DNA of 64,000 nt from Pseudomonadota bacterium (GTDB lineage Bacteria > Pseudomonadota > Gammaproteobacteria > Burkholderiales > Gallionellaceae). The stretch covers positions 29,360-93,359 of the forward strand of contig JAJXTH010000003.1 of NCBI GenBank assembly GCA_021783995.1. The letters are read 5' to 3'. Under the pieces are notes generated by a model that saw only the letters and a list, made by a program, of their open reading frames with translations, did not search any database and was not told where the DNA came from. Below, piece after piece: positions 16,764-24,390 of the stretch (position 1 is the stretch's first letter; each line of letters opens with the position of its first letter). The translations under genes were made by a program, and so were the position numbers.

Positions 16764-18293
16764 TTACTTGTTTCCCAATTGAATCGCGTTGCTGACCAGC
16801 TGATGCACGCCGCCTATCACCTTGCGGTCGAATCCGTATATCGGGAGAACCTTGGTGAATTGCGCCTTGCAAATCGCGCAAATGCAAGCCATGAAGTTCA
16901 CACCATTTTCATCCTTCACCTGCTGCAGCATTTCCATTCTCGGCAATGCGCCCTTGACTCGCACATCCATCAGATCGTCGGTCAAAAGACCACCGCCGCC
17001 ACCACAGCAGAATGTTCTTTCAAAGGTGGTCGATGAATCCATCTCGACAAAATTGTTCGCGACCGCCCTGATGATGTTTCTCGGTATGTCGAACTGACCG
17101 CCGGGGTAACCACCCATGTTCGAACCACGAGCCACGTTGCATGAATCGTGGAATGTGATCACATATTTGTCATTCTTGGACTTGTCAAACACCAGACGCT
17201 CGTCCTGGATCATGTCCCAGGTGAATTCGCAGATGTGTGCAGGCTGCTTGTAGCGGTGATCCAGCTGCTTTTGCAGCATCTGCGCGAAGCGATCGTTGGG
17301 ATCGGCTCCGTCACCGACGCCGGTCAGCGTATTCCAGAAGCTGTACGCGACGCGCCATGCATGGCCGCATTCGCCGACGACGATGCGCTTGACCCCGAGC
17401 TCCAGCGCGGCCTGACGTATCCTCATTGCAATCGTGCGCAACTGATCGTAGTTGCCGATGAATAAACCGAAATTGCCCGCCTCGGACGACATCGAAGACA
17501 GTGTCCAGCTCGTCCCCGTCGCATGGAACACCTTGGCATAACCGATCAGGCTGTCGATGTGCGGCTCTGCGAAGAAGTCAGCAGACGGGGTGATCAGCAG
17601 CACTTCAGCGCCTTTGACATCAATCGGGAAACGCACGTCAACGCCGGTCGCATCCTTGACGTCTTCTTCCAGACCCGAAAGCGTATCCTCCAGCGCGGGG
17701 CCTGGCAGGCCAAGATTATTGCCTATCTTGTGCACCTTGCCGATGATCTCGTTGGAATACTTCTGACCATAACCCACGGAATCGAGTATCTCGCGCGCGG
17801 CCATCGTAACCTCAGCCGTATCAATCCCGTAGGGGCAGAACACGGAACAGCGTCGGCATTCGGAACACTGATGATAATAGTTGAACCATTCGTCCAGCAC
17901 TTCACGGGTCAAATCACATGCGCCGACCAGCTTGGGAAACAGTTTCCCAGGCAGCGTGAAATAACGGCGATACACGCTGCGCATCAGATCCTGGCGCGCA
18001 ACAGGCATGTTCTTTGGATCCTGGGTGCCAATGAAATAATGACACTTGTCGGAGCACGCGCCGCAATGCACGCAGGCATCCATGTATACCTTGAGCGAAC
18101 GATAGCGTGACAAAAGATCACCCATCTTCGCGATCGCCTTGTCATGCCAGTCATCCACCAGATGACCGGGAAATCCCAGCGCCTCGTTGATCTTGTCCGG
18201 GGCGACAAAAGGCCCCTTCCCTTCCATCGCCCCAGGCTTCAACTCAGGGATGATGGGGAAAGTGCGATAGGCTGGCGGGGCGATATCAGCCAT
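16764..18293 (-). CDS. dsrK: DsrK, HdrD-like catalytic iron-sulfur subunit
   Basis: Cytoplasm-facing subunit of DsrMKJOP related to heterodisulfide reductase HdrD, thought to act on the DsrC trisulfide or disulfide. Two [4Fe-4S] ferredoxin motifs are visible: Cys74-77-80-84 (CVHCGACSDKCH) and Cys143-146-149-153 (CSECRRCSVFCP). In the C-terminal half, the CCG-type domains include FCCGGGGG. The gene abuts dsrM with no gap and precedes dsrL by 23 bp. Length (509 aa) is typical. Confidence 0.96.
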   Translation of the reverse strand: MADIAPPAYRTFPIIPELKPGAMEGKGPFVAPDKINEALGFPGHLVDDWHDKAIAKMGDLLSRYRSLKVYMDACVHCGACSDKCHYFIGTQDPKNMPVARQDLMRSVYRRYFTLPGKLFPKLVGACDLTREVLDEWFNYYHQCSECRRCSVFCPYGIDTAEVTMAAREILDSVGYGQKYSNEIIGKVHKIGNNLGLPGPALEDTLSGLEEDVKDATGVDVRFPIDVKGAEVLLITPSADFFAEPHIDSLIGYAKVFHATGTSWTLSSMSSEAGNFGLFIGNYDQLRTIAMRIRQAALELGVKRIVVGECGHAWRVAYSFWNTLTGVGDGADPNDRFAQMLQKQLDHRYKQPAHICEFTWDMIQDERLVFDKSKNDKYVITFHDSCNVARGSNMGGYPGGQFDIPRNIIRAVANNFVEMDSSTTFERTFCCGGGGGLLTDDLMDVRVKGALPRMEMLQQVKDENGVNFMACICAICKAQFTKVLPIYGFDRKVIGGVHQLVSNAIQLGNK

Positions 18294-19019
18294 TTATTTC
18301 TCCGATTCCATTTTGGCAGCCCAAGGCGCGATATGACGCTTTTCTCTTGGATTGTCTGCCTGATTGCGTGAAGGCGAGAAGAACAAGCCTGGCGCATGAA
18401 GAAGCTTGCTCATCGGGAATATGAACAACAGCGTGAATACCATTGTCAGGTGCAGATAGAGCACGAAATTATCTGGCAACGATTCAACGTGCAGATGCAT
18501 CAGACCGATAAAAAAATTCTTGACCATGATGACGTCGGGATGACCGACGAATTTCATCAGCAAGCCTGACGCCGCAATGCCGATCAGCAGAATCAGCATC
18601 AAAATGTCGGAAGGGGTCGAGATATAGCGTATGCGATCGACAAAGATGCGCCGTGCAAGCAAGCCTAAAAGGCCCGCAAGCATGGTGATGCCCGCATAAA
18701 TGCCGAAAGGCTGTATGAAATCCACCCAACCCCAAACAGGCTCCGTGAAATAACGCAGATGGCGAAATACGACCAGCAGCATGCTGTAATGGAACAGCCA
18801 GCCCGCTGCCCAAGTCCACAAATTTCCCTTGAAAAGGCTTTCGAAGAACGCCACCTCGCGCGTCATGCGCAGCACGACGCCGCCGTTTGTCACCGGCGCA
18901 GGCGTGGTGGGTATCTTGAGAGGCGCCGGCGTACCGGCATAATTGCGGATGCGTTGCAACAAGCCGACAACGAACACCAGTGTCGAAATGTAAATAAAAA
19001 TCGCAAACAGTGTGTTCAT
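18294..19019 (-). CDS. dsrM: DsrM, NarI-like membrane cytochrome b subunit
   Basis: A 241-aa diheme cytochrome b, related to nitrate reductase gamma (NarI), that anchors DsrK and binds quinone. About six hydrophobic segments are seen, with histidines in helices (GWLFHYSMLLVVFRHLRYF, LYLHLTMVF) suitable for haem ligation. A short basic cytoplasmic tail follows. It lies directly upstream of dsrK and 23 bp after dsrC. Confidence 0.95.
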   Translation of the reverse strand: MNTLFAIFIYISTLVFVVGLLQRIRNYAGTPAPLKIPTTPAPVTNGGVVLRMTREVAFFESLFKGNLWTWAAGWLFHYSMLLVVFRHLRYFTEPVWGWVDFIQPFGIYAGITMLAGLLGLLARRIFVDRIRYISTPSDILMLILLIGIAASGLLMKFVGHPDVIMVKNFFIGLMHLHVESLPDNFVLYLHLTMVFTLLFIFPMSKLLHAPGLFFSPSRNQADNPREKRHIAPWAAKMESEK

Positions 19020-19042
19020 CGCAGAGCTCTGCCCTCAGTGAA

Positions 19043-19378
19043 TCAGATGCAACCTGTTGGCTTAGGAAGACCTGCGATCTTGCATGCCTGCTTGCCTGGT
19101 CCATAGGGGAACAGACCATACAGATATTCGCTGGTGCCTTTCTCGGGTCCGAGCTTCTTGCCGATCGCCTTGGTGAGCACGCGCACAGCGGGCGCAATCT
19201 GATATTCCTCGAAATACTCGCGCAGGAAGTTGATCACTTCCCAGTGCTGATCTGTCATCTCGATGTTTTCAGACTGTGCCAGATAATTCCCAACCTCGGG
19301 ATTCCATTCAGCCAAATCGACCAGATAACCTTCCTCGTCGGTCTCGTAGGACTTGCCATTTACTTCGATGCTCGCCAT
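19043..19378 (-). CDS. dsrC: DsrC, sulfur-carrier protein with both redox cysteines
   Basis: Small (111 aa) sulfur carrier that brings persulfide sulfur to DsrAB and receives it from DsrEFH/TusA. The C-terminal arm QACKIAGLPKPTGCI has both functional cysteines, Cys99 and the penultimate Cys110, so this is a true DsrC and not TusE or RspA. The N-terminal half matches the family (MTDQHWEVINFLREYFEEY). It lies between dsrH (26-bp gap) and dsrM. A cysteine-less paralogue is at 24024-24353. Confidence 0.97.
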   Translation of the reverse strand: MASIEVNGKSYETDEEGYLVDLAEWNPEVGNYLAQSENIEMTDQHWEVINFLREYFEEYQIAPAVRVLTKAIGKKLGPEKGTSEYLYGLFPYGPGKQACKIAGLPKPTGCI

Positions 19379-19404
19379 GTGATTCTCCTTTGTGTAGATT
19401 TAGT

Positions 19405-19701
19405 TTATAGCCAGGATTGGCAGGTTTTGTTGGCAGCAACCAGTTCGACGAAACCAGCATAATCGACGAATGCAGCGCCTTCGACAAGACGGTCAGCCAT
19501 GCCGCGCGCCTCGAGATCGGGGCGCAGGACACTGATTTTAAATTTGCCCATCGCTGCGCGCAACCTTGCCTCGAATGCATTGCCGGCAGTCGCAGCATAG
19601 ACCGCGTCCTCAATCAGCAATATGTCGCCGCCGGTCGCCGTATTCAGGCAGTTTTCGAGTGCCTTGTCAGACAAGGGGGATCGATTGATAATATGCAACA
19701 T
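19405..19701 (-). CDS. dsrH: DsrH, sulfurtransferase subunit
   Basis: A 98-aa TusB/DsrH-type subunit of the DsrE2F2H2 heterohexamer that relays sulfur to DsrC. Cys18 in LENCLNTATGGD sits at the position of the conserved, non-essential DsrH cysteine. It follows dsrF by 12 bp. Confidence 0.95.
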   Translation of the reverse strand: MLHIINRSPLSDKALENCLNTATGGDILLIEDAVYAATAGNAFEARLRAAMGKFKISVLRPDLEARGMADRLVEGAAFVDYAGFVELVAANKTCQSWL

Positions 19702-19713
19702 CTGGGTATCTCC

Positions 19714-20079
19714 TTAGAAACTCAAGATCACGTCTTGCTCGTCCATCAGCGCGCCCACCTCTGCGCGTGTCAACACCGTGACATCCACCAGCAAATCATC
19801 TTCGGTCAATCCCCGCTCCGCAAGCGACTCCTGATCGACATACAGCTTCTCGATGTCATAGCCTTCAAGCGCGCGATATGTTGGCGAAAAATTCTTGGTT
19901 TCTATTCCCTTCGTCTGCTGACCCTTCTTCAGCTGATAAACGCCGTCATCGGTGAACATCAGCGACACGTCCTGATCAAAAGCCGCGGTGATCAGCACAA
20001 CCTCCAGGGACTCCAGCGCATAGATCGTGCCATAAGGGGCCTTTCGGTTGACGAACATGAATTTTTTAATATCACTCAT
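19714..20079 (-). CDS. dsrF: DsrF, sulfurtransferase subunit
   Basis: TusC/DsrF-type subunit of DsrEFH. It has the family fold pattern (MFVNRKAPYGTIYALESLEVVLI..FDQDVSLMFTDDGVYQL). I choose ATG 20079 (MSDIKKFMF, 121 aa), preceded by GGAG, over the frame's earlier start at 20094. No cysteine is present, as is common for DsrF. The gap to dsrE is 11 bp. Confidence 0.95.
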   Translation of the reverse strand: MSDIKKFMFVNRKAPYGTIYALESLEVVLITAAFDQDVSLMFTDDGVYQLKKGQQTKGIETKNFSPTYRALEGYDIEKLYVDQESLAERGLTEDDLLVDVTVLTRAEVGALMDEQDVILSF

Positions 20080-20090
20080 CCCGCTACTCC

Positions 20091-20450
20091 TCAATCGCCA
20101 AAAGTGACCAGACGGTCAGATTTGGTGCCCGCCTCAACCAACTGTCCCAAACCTGAAATGCGAAAGCCTGTTGCCAGATTTTCCTCCCTGATTCCACGGC
20201 GCAGCGCAGCCGCAACGCAGACAACCAGATCAACCTTGTGCTCCTCCGCAAGCTTGCTCCAGCGGTTGACGATATTCCTGTCATCCTGAGGCGGCTCAGT
20301 CAGCCTGGACGCATTGTTCACGCCATCGTGATAGAAGAATACGCGCCAAACCTCATGACCCGCCTCGATGGCGGCCTTGGCAAACAGGTAAGCAGAGTCG
20401 CTCGCCTGGCGCTGGTAAGGCCCCTCGTTGACAACTATTCCAAATTTCAT
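20091..20450 (-). CDS. dsrE: DsrE, catalytic sulfurtransferase subunit
   Basis: A 119-aa TusD/DsrE-type subunit of DsrEFH. The active persulfide-carrying cysteine is Cys78 (DLVVCVAAALRRG), the position known from Allochromatium DsrE. It follows dsrB by 13 bp and is the first of the dsrEFH trio that identifies the oxidative Dsr pathway. Confidence 0.97.
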   Translation of the reverse strand: MKFGIVVNEGPYQRQASDSAYLFAKAAIEAGHEVWRVFFYHDGVNNASRLTEPPQDDRNIVNRWSKLAEEHKVDLVVCVAAALRRGIREENLATGFRISGLGQLVEAGTKSDRLVTFGD

Positions 20451-20463
20451 GACCCAACCCTTA

Positions 20464-21558
20464 TCAGAAACGGATATGCGTGGAAGCGTTCAGGTTTGCA
20501 CGAGAGCCGCGCCAGTCGTCGATCAGGTACTTCGTGAACGGCAATCCGGTCTTCTCGAAGAAACGCGGCCAACCGATACGGTCTATCCAGTCAGCCAGAC
20601 GCTCCCAGGGGCGCGCATCTTCCTTGTAGACACCGAGGATGTTCTTCACCACCGCAGCGACTTCCGGCCAACGCGGCGCATTATTGGGCAGACCCGATGC
20701 CACCATCTTCATGAATGTCGGCTTGCCGCGCGCATTGGAGTTTTTCCCGCCCACCCAGATCGCGAGCTTGGAGTACTCAGGATCATTGATCTGCATCGGC
20801 GGACAGGGAGGATAGCAGGCGCCGCAGCACATGCACTTCGACTCGTCGATCTCAAGGGAAGGCTTGCCATTCACCATCGCCGGACGTATCGCAGCCACCG
20901 GGCAGCGCGCGACGACCGTTGGGCGCTCGCACACGTTGGCAACCAGATCGTGGTTGATCACCGGCGGCTTGGTATGCTGAACGATGATTGCAAGGTCGGC
21001 CTGACCGCCGCAGTTGATTTCGCAGCAGGATGTCGACAGATGCACGCGATTGGGCATTTCCTCGCGCCTGAATTCGTCATACAGCTCGTCCATCAGCGCC
21101 TTGACCACGCCGGATGCATCGGTGCCGGGGATGTCGCAATGCAGCCAACCCTGAGTGTGCGCAATCATGGTCACCGAGTTGCCGGTGCCACCCACAGGGA
21201 AGCCGTTTTTCTCCAGCTCAGCAATCAGCGGCGCAACCTTCTTCTCGTCGGACACCATGAACTCGATGTTCGAACGTATCGTGAAGCGCACGCGGCTTTC
21301 AGCGTAATCATCCGCAATCTTGCACAGCTTGCGTATCGTGTGCACGTCCATCTGGCGCTGTGTGCCGGCACGCACCGTCCAGATTTCGTCGCCGCTGTGC
21401 GCTACATGATGCAGAACGCCGGGACGGGGACGGTCATGATACTTCCAGTTGCCGTAGTTCTTCTCCATCAAGGGATGAAGATACTGCTTGTTCTCCGGCA
21501 CGCCCGTCTCTTTGGGCTTGCGTTTTGCTGCTGGCTTTTCCGCTACAACTTGATTCAT
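20464..21558 (-). CDS. dsrB: reverse-type dissimilatory sulfite reductase, beta subunit
   Basis: DsrB carries the catalytic siroheme in the DsrA2B2 enzyme, which here should run oxidatively (sulfane sulfur to sulfite) because dsrEFH and dsrL are present. Siroheme-[4Fe-4S] cysteines appear around Cys141 and in STSCCEINCGG (178-183). The inserted ferredoxin domain shows CMCCGACYPPCP. AGGAG lies upstream of the ATG. Length 364 aa. It follows dsrA by 11 bp. Confidence 0.98.
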   Translation of the reverse strand: MNQVVAEKPAAKRKPKETGVPENKQYLHPLMEKNYGNWKYHDRPRPGVLHHVAHSGDEIWTVRAGTQRQMDVHTIRKLCKIADDYAESRVRFTIRSNIEFMVSDEKKVAPLIAELEKNGFPVGGTGNSVTMIAHTQGWLHCDIPGTDASGVVKALMDELYDEFRREEMPNRVHLSTSCCEINCGGQADLAIIVQHTKPPVINHDLVANVCERPTVVARCPVAAIRPAMVNGKPSLEIDESKCMCCGACYPPCPPMQINDPEYSKLAIWVGGKNSNARGKPTFMKMVASGLPNNAPRWPEVAAVVKNILGVYKEDARPWERLADWIDRIGWPRFFEKTGLPFTKYLIDDWRGSRANLNASTHIRF

Positions 21559-21569
21559 CGTCTTTCTCC

Positions 21570-22865
21570 TCAGGCAGCTTGTTTCTTGGCATTGATCTTG
21601 GCAACTTCCTCGTCCCAGCCATCGGTGCGGACATAAGGATTCATGCGCGGCGAATTGATCATGGAAGGATCGACATCGATTTCCATCGCATCCAGGAAAT
21701 TGGTCAGGCCGATGCGCTCGATCATCTCACCGGTGCGCTCGTGCTCAAGCGCATTTTCCGCAAAGAAGTCTATGGTGCGCTGCGCGAAGTCCACCAGCTT
21801 CTCCACCGCCTCTTCACTATCCAGCTTCATGAAAGGTATGACCACCGTGCCCATCAGACCGCCGATCTTGAGATGACTCTTTCCACCCACCAGTATGGTC
21901 GCACCCTTGTCATTTCCGGGAGCCAAAGCGCCCGTCATCACGTTGATGCAGTGCATGCAGCGCACGCAGTCCTGATTGTTGATTTCGATCGCATGCGTAT
22001 CACTCACCGCCACGCTGGAAATGTGTTCACCGGACTTGATCTTGGAGATTTCCTTGACCTGGAAAGTCTTGGTCGGGCAGCGCGCGACGACATCGTTCAC
22101 CAGCTCATCCATGCCATGCTTTGCGAACCACTTCTTGGCAAGCGCCTCATCGGTGCGCATATTGTCGCGCCATGTGCCAATCACCGCCATGTCTGCGCGC
22201 TGAACAGAGTTCATGCAGTCGTTGGGGCAGCCGGAGAACTTGAATTTGAATTTGTAAGGAAGGGAAGGACGGTGGATGTCGTCGAGGAAGGTGTTGATCA
22301 CTGCGCGATGCGCTCTCGCTTCATCATAGCAGGACTGCTCGCAACGCGCCGCACCCACACAGGACATCGAGGTGCGCACAGCAGGACCCGCGCCGCCCAG
22401 ATCGAAGCCCAGCTCATTGATTTCATCGAACGCAGGCTGGACGTTTTCCGTCGTTGCGCCCTGGAACATGATGTCGCCGGACTGACCATGGAAAGCAATC
22501 AGGCCGGAACCGTGCTTTTCCCAGATGTCGCAGAACTTGCGCAGAATGTCGGTGTCGTAGTGCATGCCTGCCGGAGGCATCACGCGTAGCGTATGAAACT
22601 CTGCCGCATCCTTGTATTTTGCCTCGCCATTCTCGTCTTTCAGCTCGGTAAATCGTGGGATCACACCACCGCCATAGCCGAACACGCCGACCGTGCCGCC
22701 CTTCCAGTAACCCTTCTTGGTCTCATAGGAAGCCTCCAGCTGCCCCAACAGATCGACAGCCATGTCGTTGTTCTTTGCCAGATCCTTGAGACCCGTCACA
22801 AAACTGGGCCATGGGCCGGACTCGAGTTGATCGAGATGGGGAGTGTCATATAGTTTCTTTGCCAT
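21570..22865 (-). CDS. dsrA: reverse-type dissimilatory sulfite reductase, alpha subunit
   Basis: First gene of the dsr operon. Siroheme-[4Fe-4S] ligands Cys169/Cys175 (SCVGAARCEQ) and Cys213/Cys217 (GCPNDCMNS) are present. The ferredoxin domain has a cysteine in ARCPTKTF and Cys300-303-306 (CVRCMHC). At 431 aa it has normal length. It starts MAKKLYDTPHLDQLESGPWPSF with GAAAGGAAAA upstream. The 303-bp space to the divergent gene at 23169 holds the promoters and several inverted and direct repeats. Confidence 0.98.
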   Translation of the reverse strand: MAKKLYDTPHLDQLESGPWPSFVTGLKDLAKNNDMAVDLLGQLEASYETKKGYWKGGTVGVFGYGGGVIPRFTELKDENGEAKYKDAAEFHTLRVMPPAGMHYDTDILRKFCDIWEKHGSGLIAFHGQSGDIMFQGATTENVQPAFDEINELGFDLGGAGPAVRTSMSCVGAARCEQSCYDEARAHRAVINTFLDDIHRPSLPYKFKFKFSGCPNDCMNSVQRADMAVIGTWRDNMRTDEALAKKWFAKHGMDELVNDVVARCPTKTFQVKEISKIKSGEHISSVAVSDTHAIEINNQDCVRCMHCINVMTGALAPGNDKGATILVGGKSHLKIGGLMGTVVIPFMKLDSEEAVEKLVDFAQRTIDFFAENALEHERTGEMIERIGLTNFLDAMEIDVDPSMINSPRMNPYVRTDGWDEEVAKINAKKQAA

Positions 22866-22889
22866 GATATTTTCCTTTCAGTTAGCGTG

Positions 22890-22956
22890 CCAAGTAGCTT
22901 GGACCGACAATTGATCACAATGATCCAGTTTCAAAGATTGGAACTCGCGTTTCAAA
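22890..22956. promoter_or_regulatory. cluster of repeats upstream of dsrA
   Basis: Within 91 bp of the dsrA start I see three inverted repeats: CCAAG-TAG-CTTGG (22890-22902), GATCA-CAA-TGATC (22913-22925) and CGTTT-C-AAACG (22948-22958). Two direct GTTTCAAA copies lie at 22928-22935 and 22949-22956, exactly 21 bp apart (two helical turns). Such phasing is what a tandem-bound activator would need. No convincing sigma-70 box for dsrA was found. Binding by any named regulator is not shown. Confidence 0.4.
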
Positions 22957-23064
22957 CGATATTATTGTTCTTGACTCTGCCATCAGCTGGCACGCCATTT
23001 TTGTTTCAGGCATGTTACTTGCCTTCATAATGACAGAACATCACCCATTGCGGCTATCAAATAT

Positions 23065-23090
23065 AACCCTAACGGGTTGCTTCACCCGTT
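23065..23090. promoter_or_regulatory. inverted repeats, AACCC-N4-GGGTT and AACGGGT-N6-ACCCGTT, between dsrA and the divergent operon
   Basis: Two overlapping perfect inverted repeats share the middle half-site: AACCC (23065-23069) TAAC GGGTT (23074-23078), and AACGGGT (23071-23077) TGCTTC ACCCGTT (23084-23090). They lie about 95 bp before the gene at 23169 and 200 bp before dsrA. A close copy with the same 4-bp spacer occurs upstream of tusA (31057-31070), so an operator shared by sulfur genes is plausible. Confidence 0.45.
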
Positions 23091-23102
23091 CCGCAGTAGC
23101 AT

Positions 23103-23131
23103 TTCAAAAACCAGCCCTTAAAGGATATACT
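23103..23131 (+). promoter_or_regulatory. candidate sigma-70 promoter for the 23169-26348 operon
   Basis: TTCAAA (23103-23108), 17-bp spacer, TATACT (23126-23131). The -10 box matches consensus at 5 of 6 positions and the -35 at 4 of 6. It would start transcription about 30 bp before the first gene of the plus-strand operon, just downstream of the AACGGGT inverted repeat. Confidence 0.45.
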
Positions 23132-23168
23132 CCGAAACAACATATCACAGAGTCATCGGAAATACATT

Positions 23169-23384
23169 ATGGCGCAAATTGAGGAATTAGCAAAATTCAA
23201 AATTCCACTGGGAAACCAGGAAATCGAGCTGCAGCAAATCGATCATGTCGAAGGCGGAATGAGCATGATGCGCATCCGCATACGCGAGGCACGGCGATTC
23301 ACAATTTTCGACGTCGATCCGCATACGGCAAAGCTGTGGGCAAAGGTCATGAACGAATGGGCGGATGCCCAGGAGCAAGGCTGA
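23169..23384 (+). CDS. unknown 71-aa protein, first gene of the operon divergent from dsrA
   Basis: Small soluble protein (MAQIEELAKFKIPLG...) with alternating beta-like stretches (MSMMRIRIREARRFTIFDVD) and a helical end (TAKLWAKVMNEWADAQEQG). It has no cysteine, so it is not itself a sulfur carrier or metal protein. I do not recognise a function. Its TGA overlaps the ATG of the Cas6-like gene by one base, a sign of translational coupling and real coding status. Confidence 0.75.
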   Translation: MAQIEELAKFKIPLGNQEIELQQIDHVEGGMSMMRIRIREARRFTIFDVDPHTAKLWAKVMNEWADAQEQG

Positions 23385-23980
23385 TGGACATCGCACTGAT
23401 GACAGACGCAGTGTTCGATGTCAGCGGCGACACCATACCCCCGATTTACCAGTTTGCACTATGGGATGCACTGGTGCATCATGTGCCCGAGCTCGCAGAA
23501 GATCCGCTGACAGGCGTCGTGCCGTTGCGCACCTCTGCCAGCGAGGCGGGCATGCTGCTTGCCAAACGCAGCAAACTGGTGTTGCGGCTGACCGCATCCC
23601 ATACTGGGCATTTTGACCGTCTTGCCGGAAAGCGCCTGGAAATAGGAGGATCGGCTCTGCAATTGGGCCAGGGAAAGCTGCGCGAGATCCAGCCTTACCC
23701 CACGCTGCATTCTCACCTTGTGGGAAGCAACAAGGACGAGGTGGCGTTCCTGCAGGACGTGGCGGCAAGGCTGGCTGAGCTAGGCATCGGGGGCAAGCTG
23801 CTGTGCGGCATGCGCAACAGCCTGAAAGCTGCTGACAGGACCATACATGGCTATAGCCTCGTGATCCACGACCTCAAGCAGGAAGATTCGCTGCGCTTGC
23901 AGTACGCAGGACTGGGCGATGATCGCCGCTATGGCTGCGGCATTTTCATTCCCTACAAGTCCATCACCGATCTCGAGTGA
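23384..23980 (+). CDS. Cas6/Cmx6-like RAMP-fold protein without CRISPR context
   Basis: A 198-aa protein matching, from memory of the family, the type I-MYXAN Cas6/Cmx6 endoribonuclease pattern along its whole length. Visible are VSGDTIP (13-19) followed by ALWDALVHHVPEL, LAKRSKLVLRL (59-69), LAGKRLEIGG (80-89), PYPTLHSHLV (104-113) and the C-terminal glycine-rich GLGDDRRYGCGIFIPYK (176-192). Cas6 of this family usually has an Asp-His pair after the first motif; here the site reads PIYQF, so the expected catalytic His seems absent. No array or other cas gene is in the window. Start ATG 23384 follows GGAG. An RNA-binding role in sulfur metabolism is only a hypothesis. Confidence 0.75.
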   Translation: MDIALMTDAVFDVSGDTIPPIYQFALWDALVHHVPELAEDPLTGVVPLRTSASEAGMLLAKRSKLVLRLTASHTGHFDRLAGKRLEIGGSALQLGQGKLREIQPYPTLHSHLVGSNKDEVAFLQDVAARLAELGIGGKLLCGMRNSLKAADRTIHGYSLVIHDLKQEDSLRLQYAGLGDDRRYGCGIFIPYKSITDLE

Positions 23981-24023
23981 CGGCCTCACATTTTCTTTCA
24001 TCAATAATAAAAGGAGCAAAGCA

Positions 24024-24353
24024 ATGGGATACATCATAGCAGGAGTCGAACTTGAAACAGACGCGGACGGTTATCTGCTCGAGGCGGATTTCAGCGAGGA
24101 AGCTGTGAACGTGATCGCCGCTGCAGAAGGCATGGAGCTGACCACCAGACACTGGGAAGTCATCAACTACATGCGCGAACAGTATCGCGAACACGGTGCC
24201 ACGCCCAACTTCCGCAACATGCTTAAGGGGATCAATGAATTCTGGCCCGAGGCGGACAGCAAGGCGCTTTACGACCTCTTCCCCATGGGACCTGCAAAAC
24301 AGGCAGCCAAAGTAGCCGGCCTGCCGCAACCTTATGGCAAGGGCGGGTACTGA
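24024..24353 (+). CDS. cysteine-less DsrC homologue (RspA type)
   Basis: A 109-aa DsrC/TusE-family protein: TRHWEVINYMREQYREHG and PAKQAAKVAGLPQPYGKGGY align with DsrC, but both redox cysteines are gone (the first is Ala95; the C-terminal one is replaced in KGGY). Proteins of this kind have been called RspA and are proposed to be regulatory, because they cannot carry sulfur. Start ATG 24024 has GGAG nearby; a longer frame from 23919 would overlap the Cas6-like gene. It has its own 43-bp gap after that gene. Confidence 0.88.
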   Translation: MGYIIAGVELETDADGYLLEADFSEEAVNVIAAAEGMELTTRHWEVINYMREQYREHGATPNFRNMLKGINEFWPEADSKALYDLFPMGPAKQAAKVAGLPQPYGKGGY

Positions 24354-24390
24354 ACAAAACCATACGCTGCATACCAACAGGATACTGAAC

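Noticed and set aside
19043-19378. TusE (tRNA thiolation) in place of DsrC
   Set aside because: Both C-terminal cysteines are present and it lies between dsrH and dsrM.
20428-21636. Plus-strand open frame of about 400 codons opposite dsrB
   Set aside because: Fully antisense to well-supported dsrB and its neighbours.
22911-22925. FNR-type site (TTGAT-N4-ATGAT) before dsrA
   Set aside because: The right half matches the ATCAA consensus poorly; the sequence is better described as the palindrome GATCA-CAA-TGATC.
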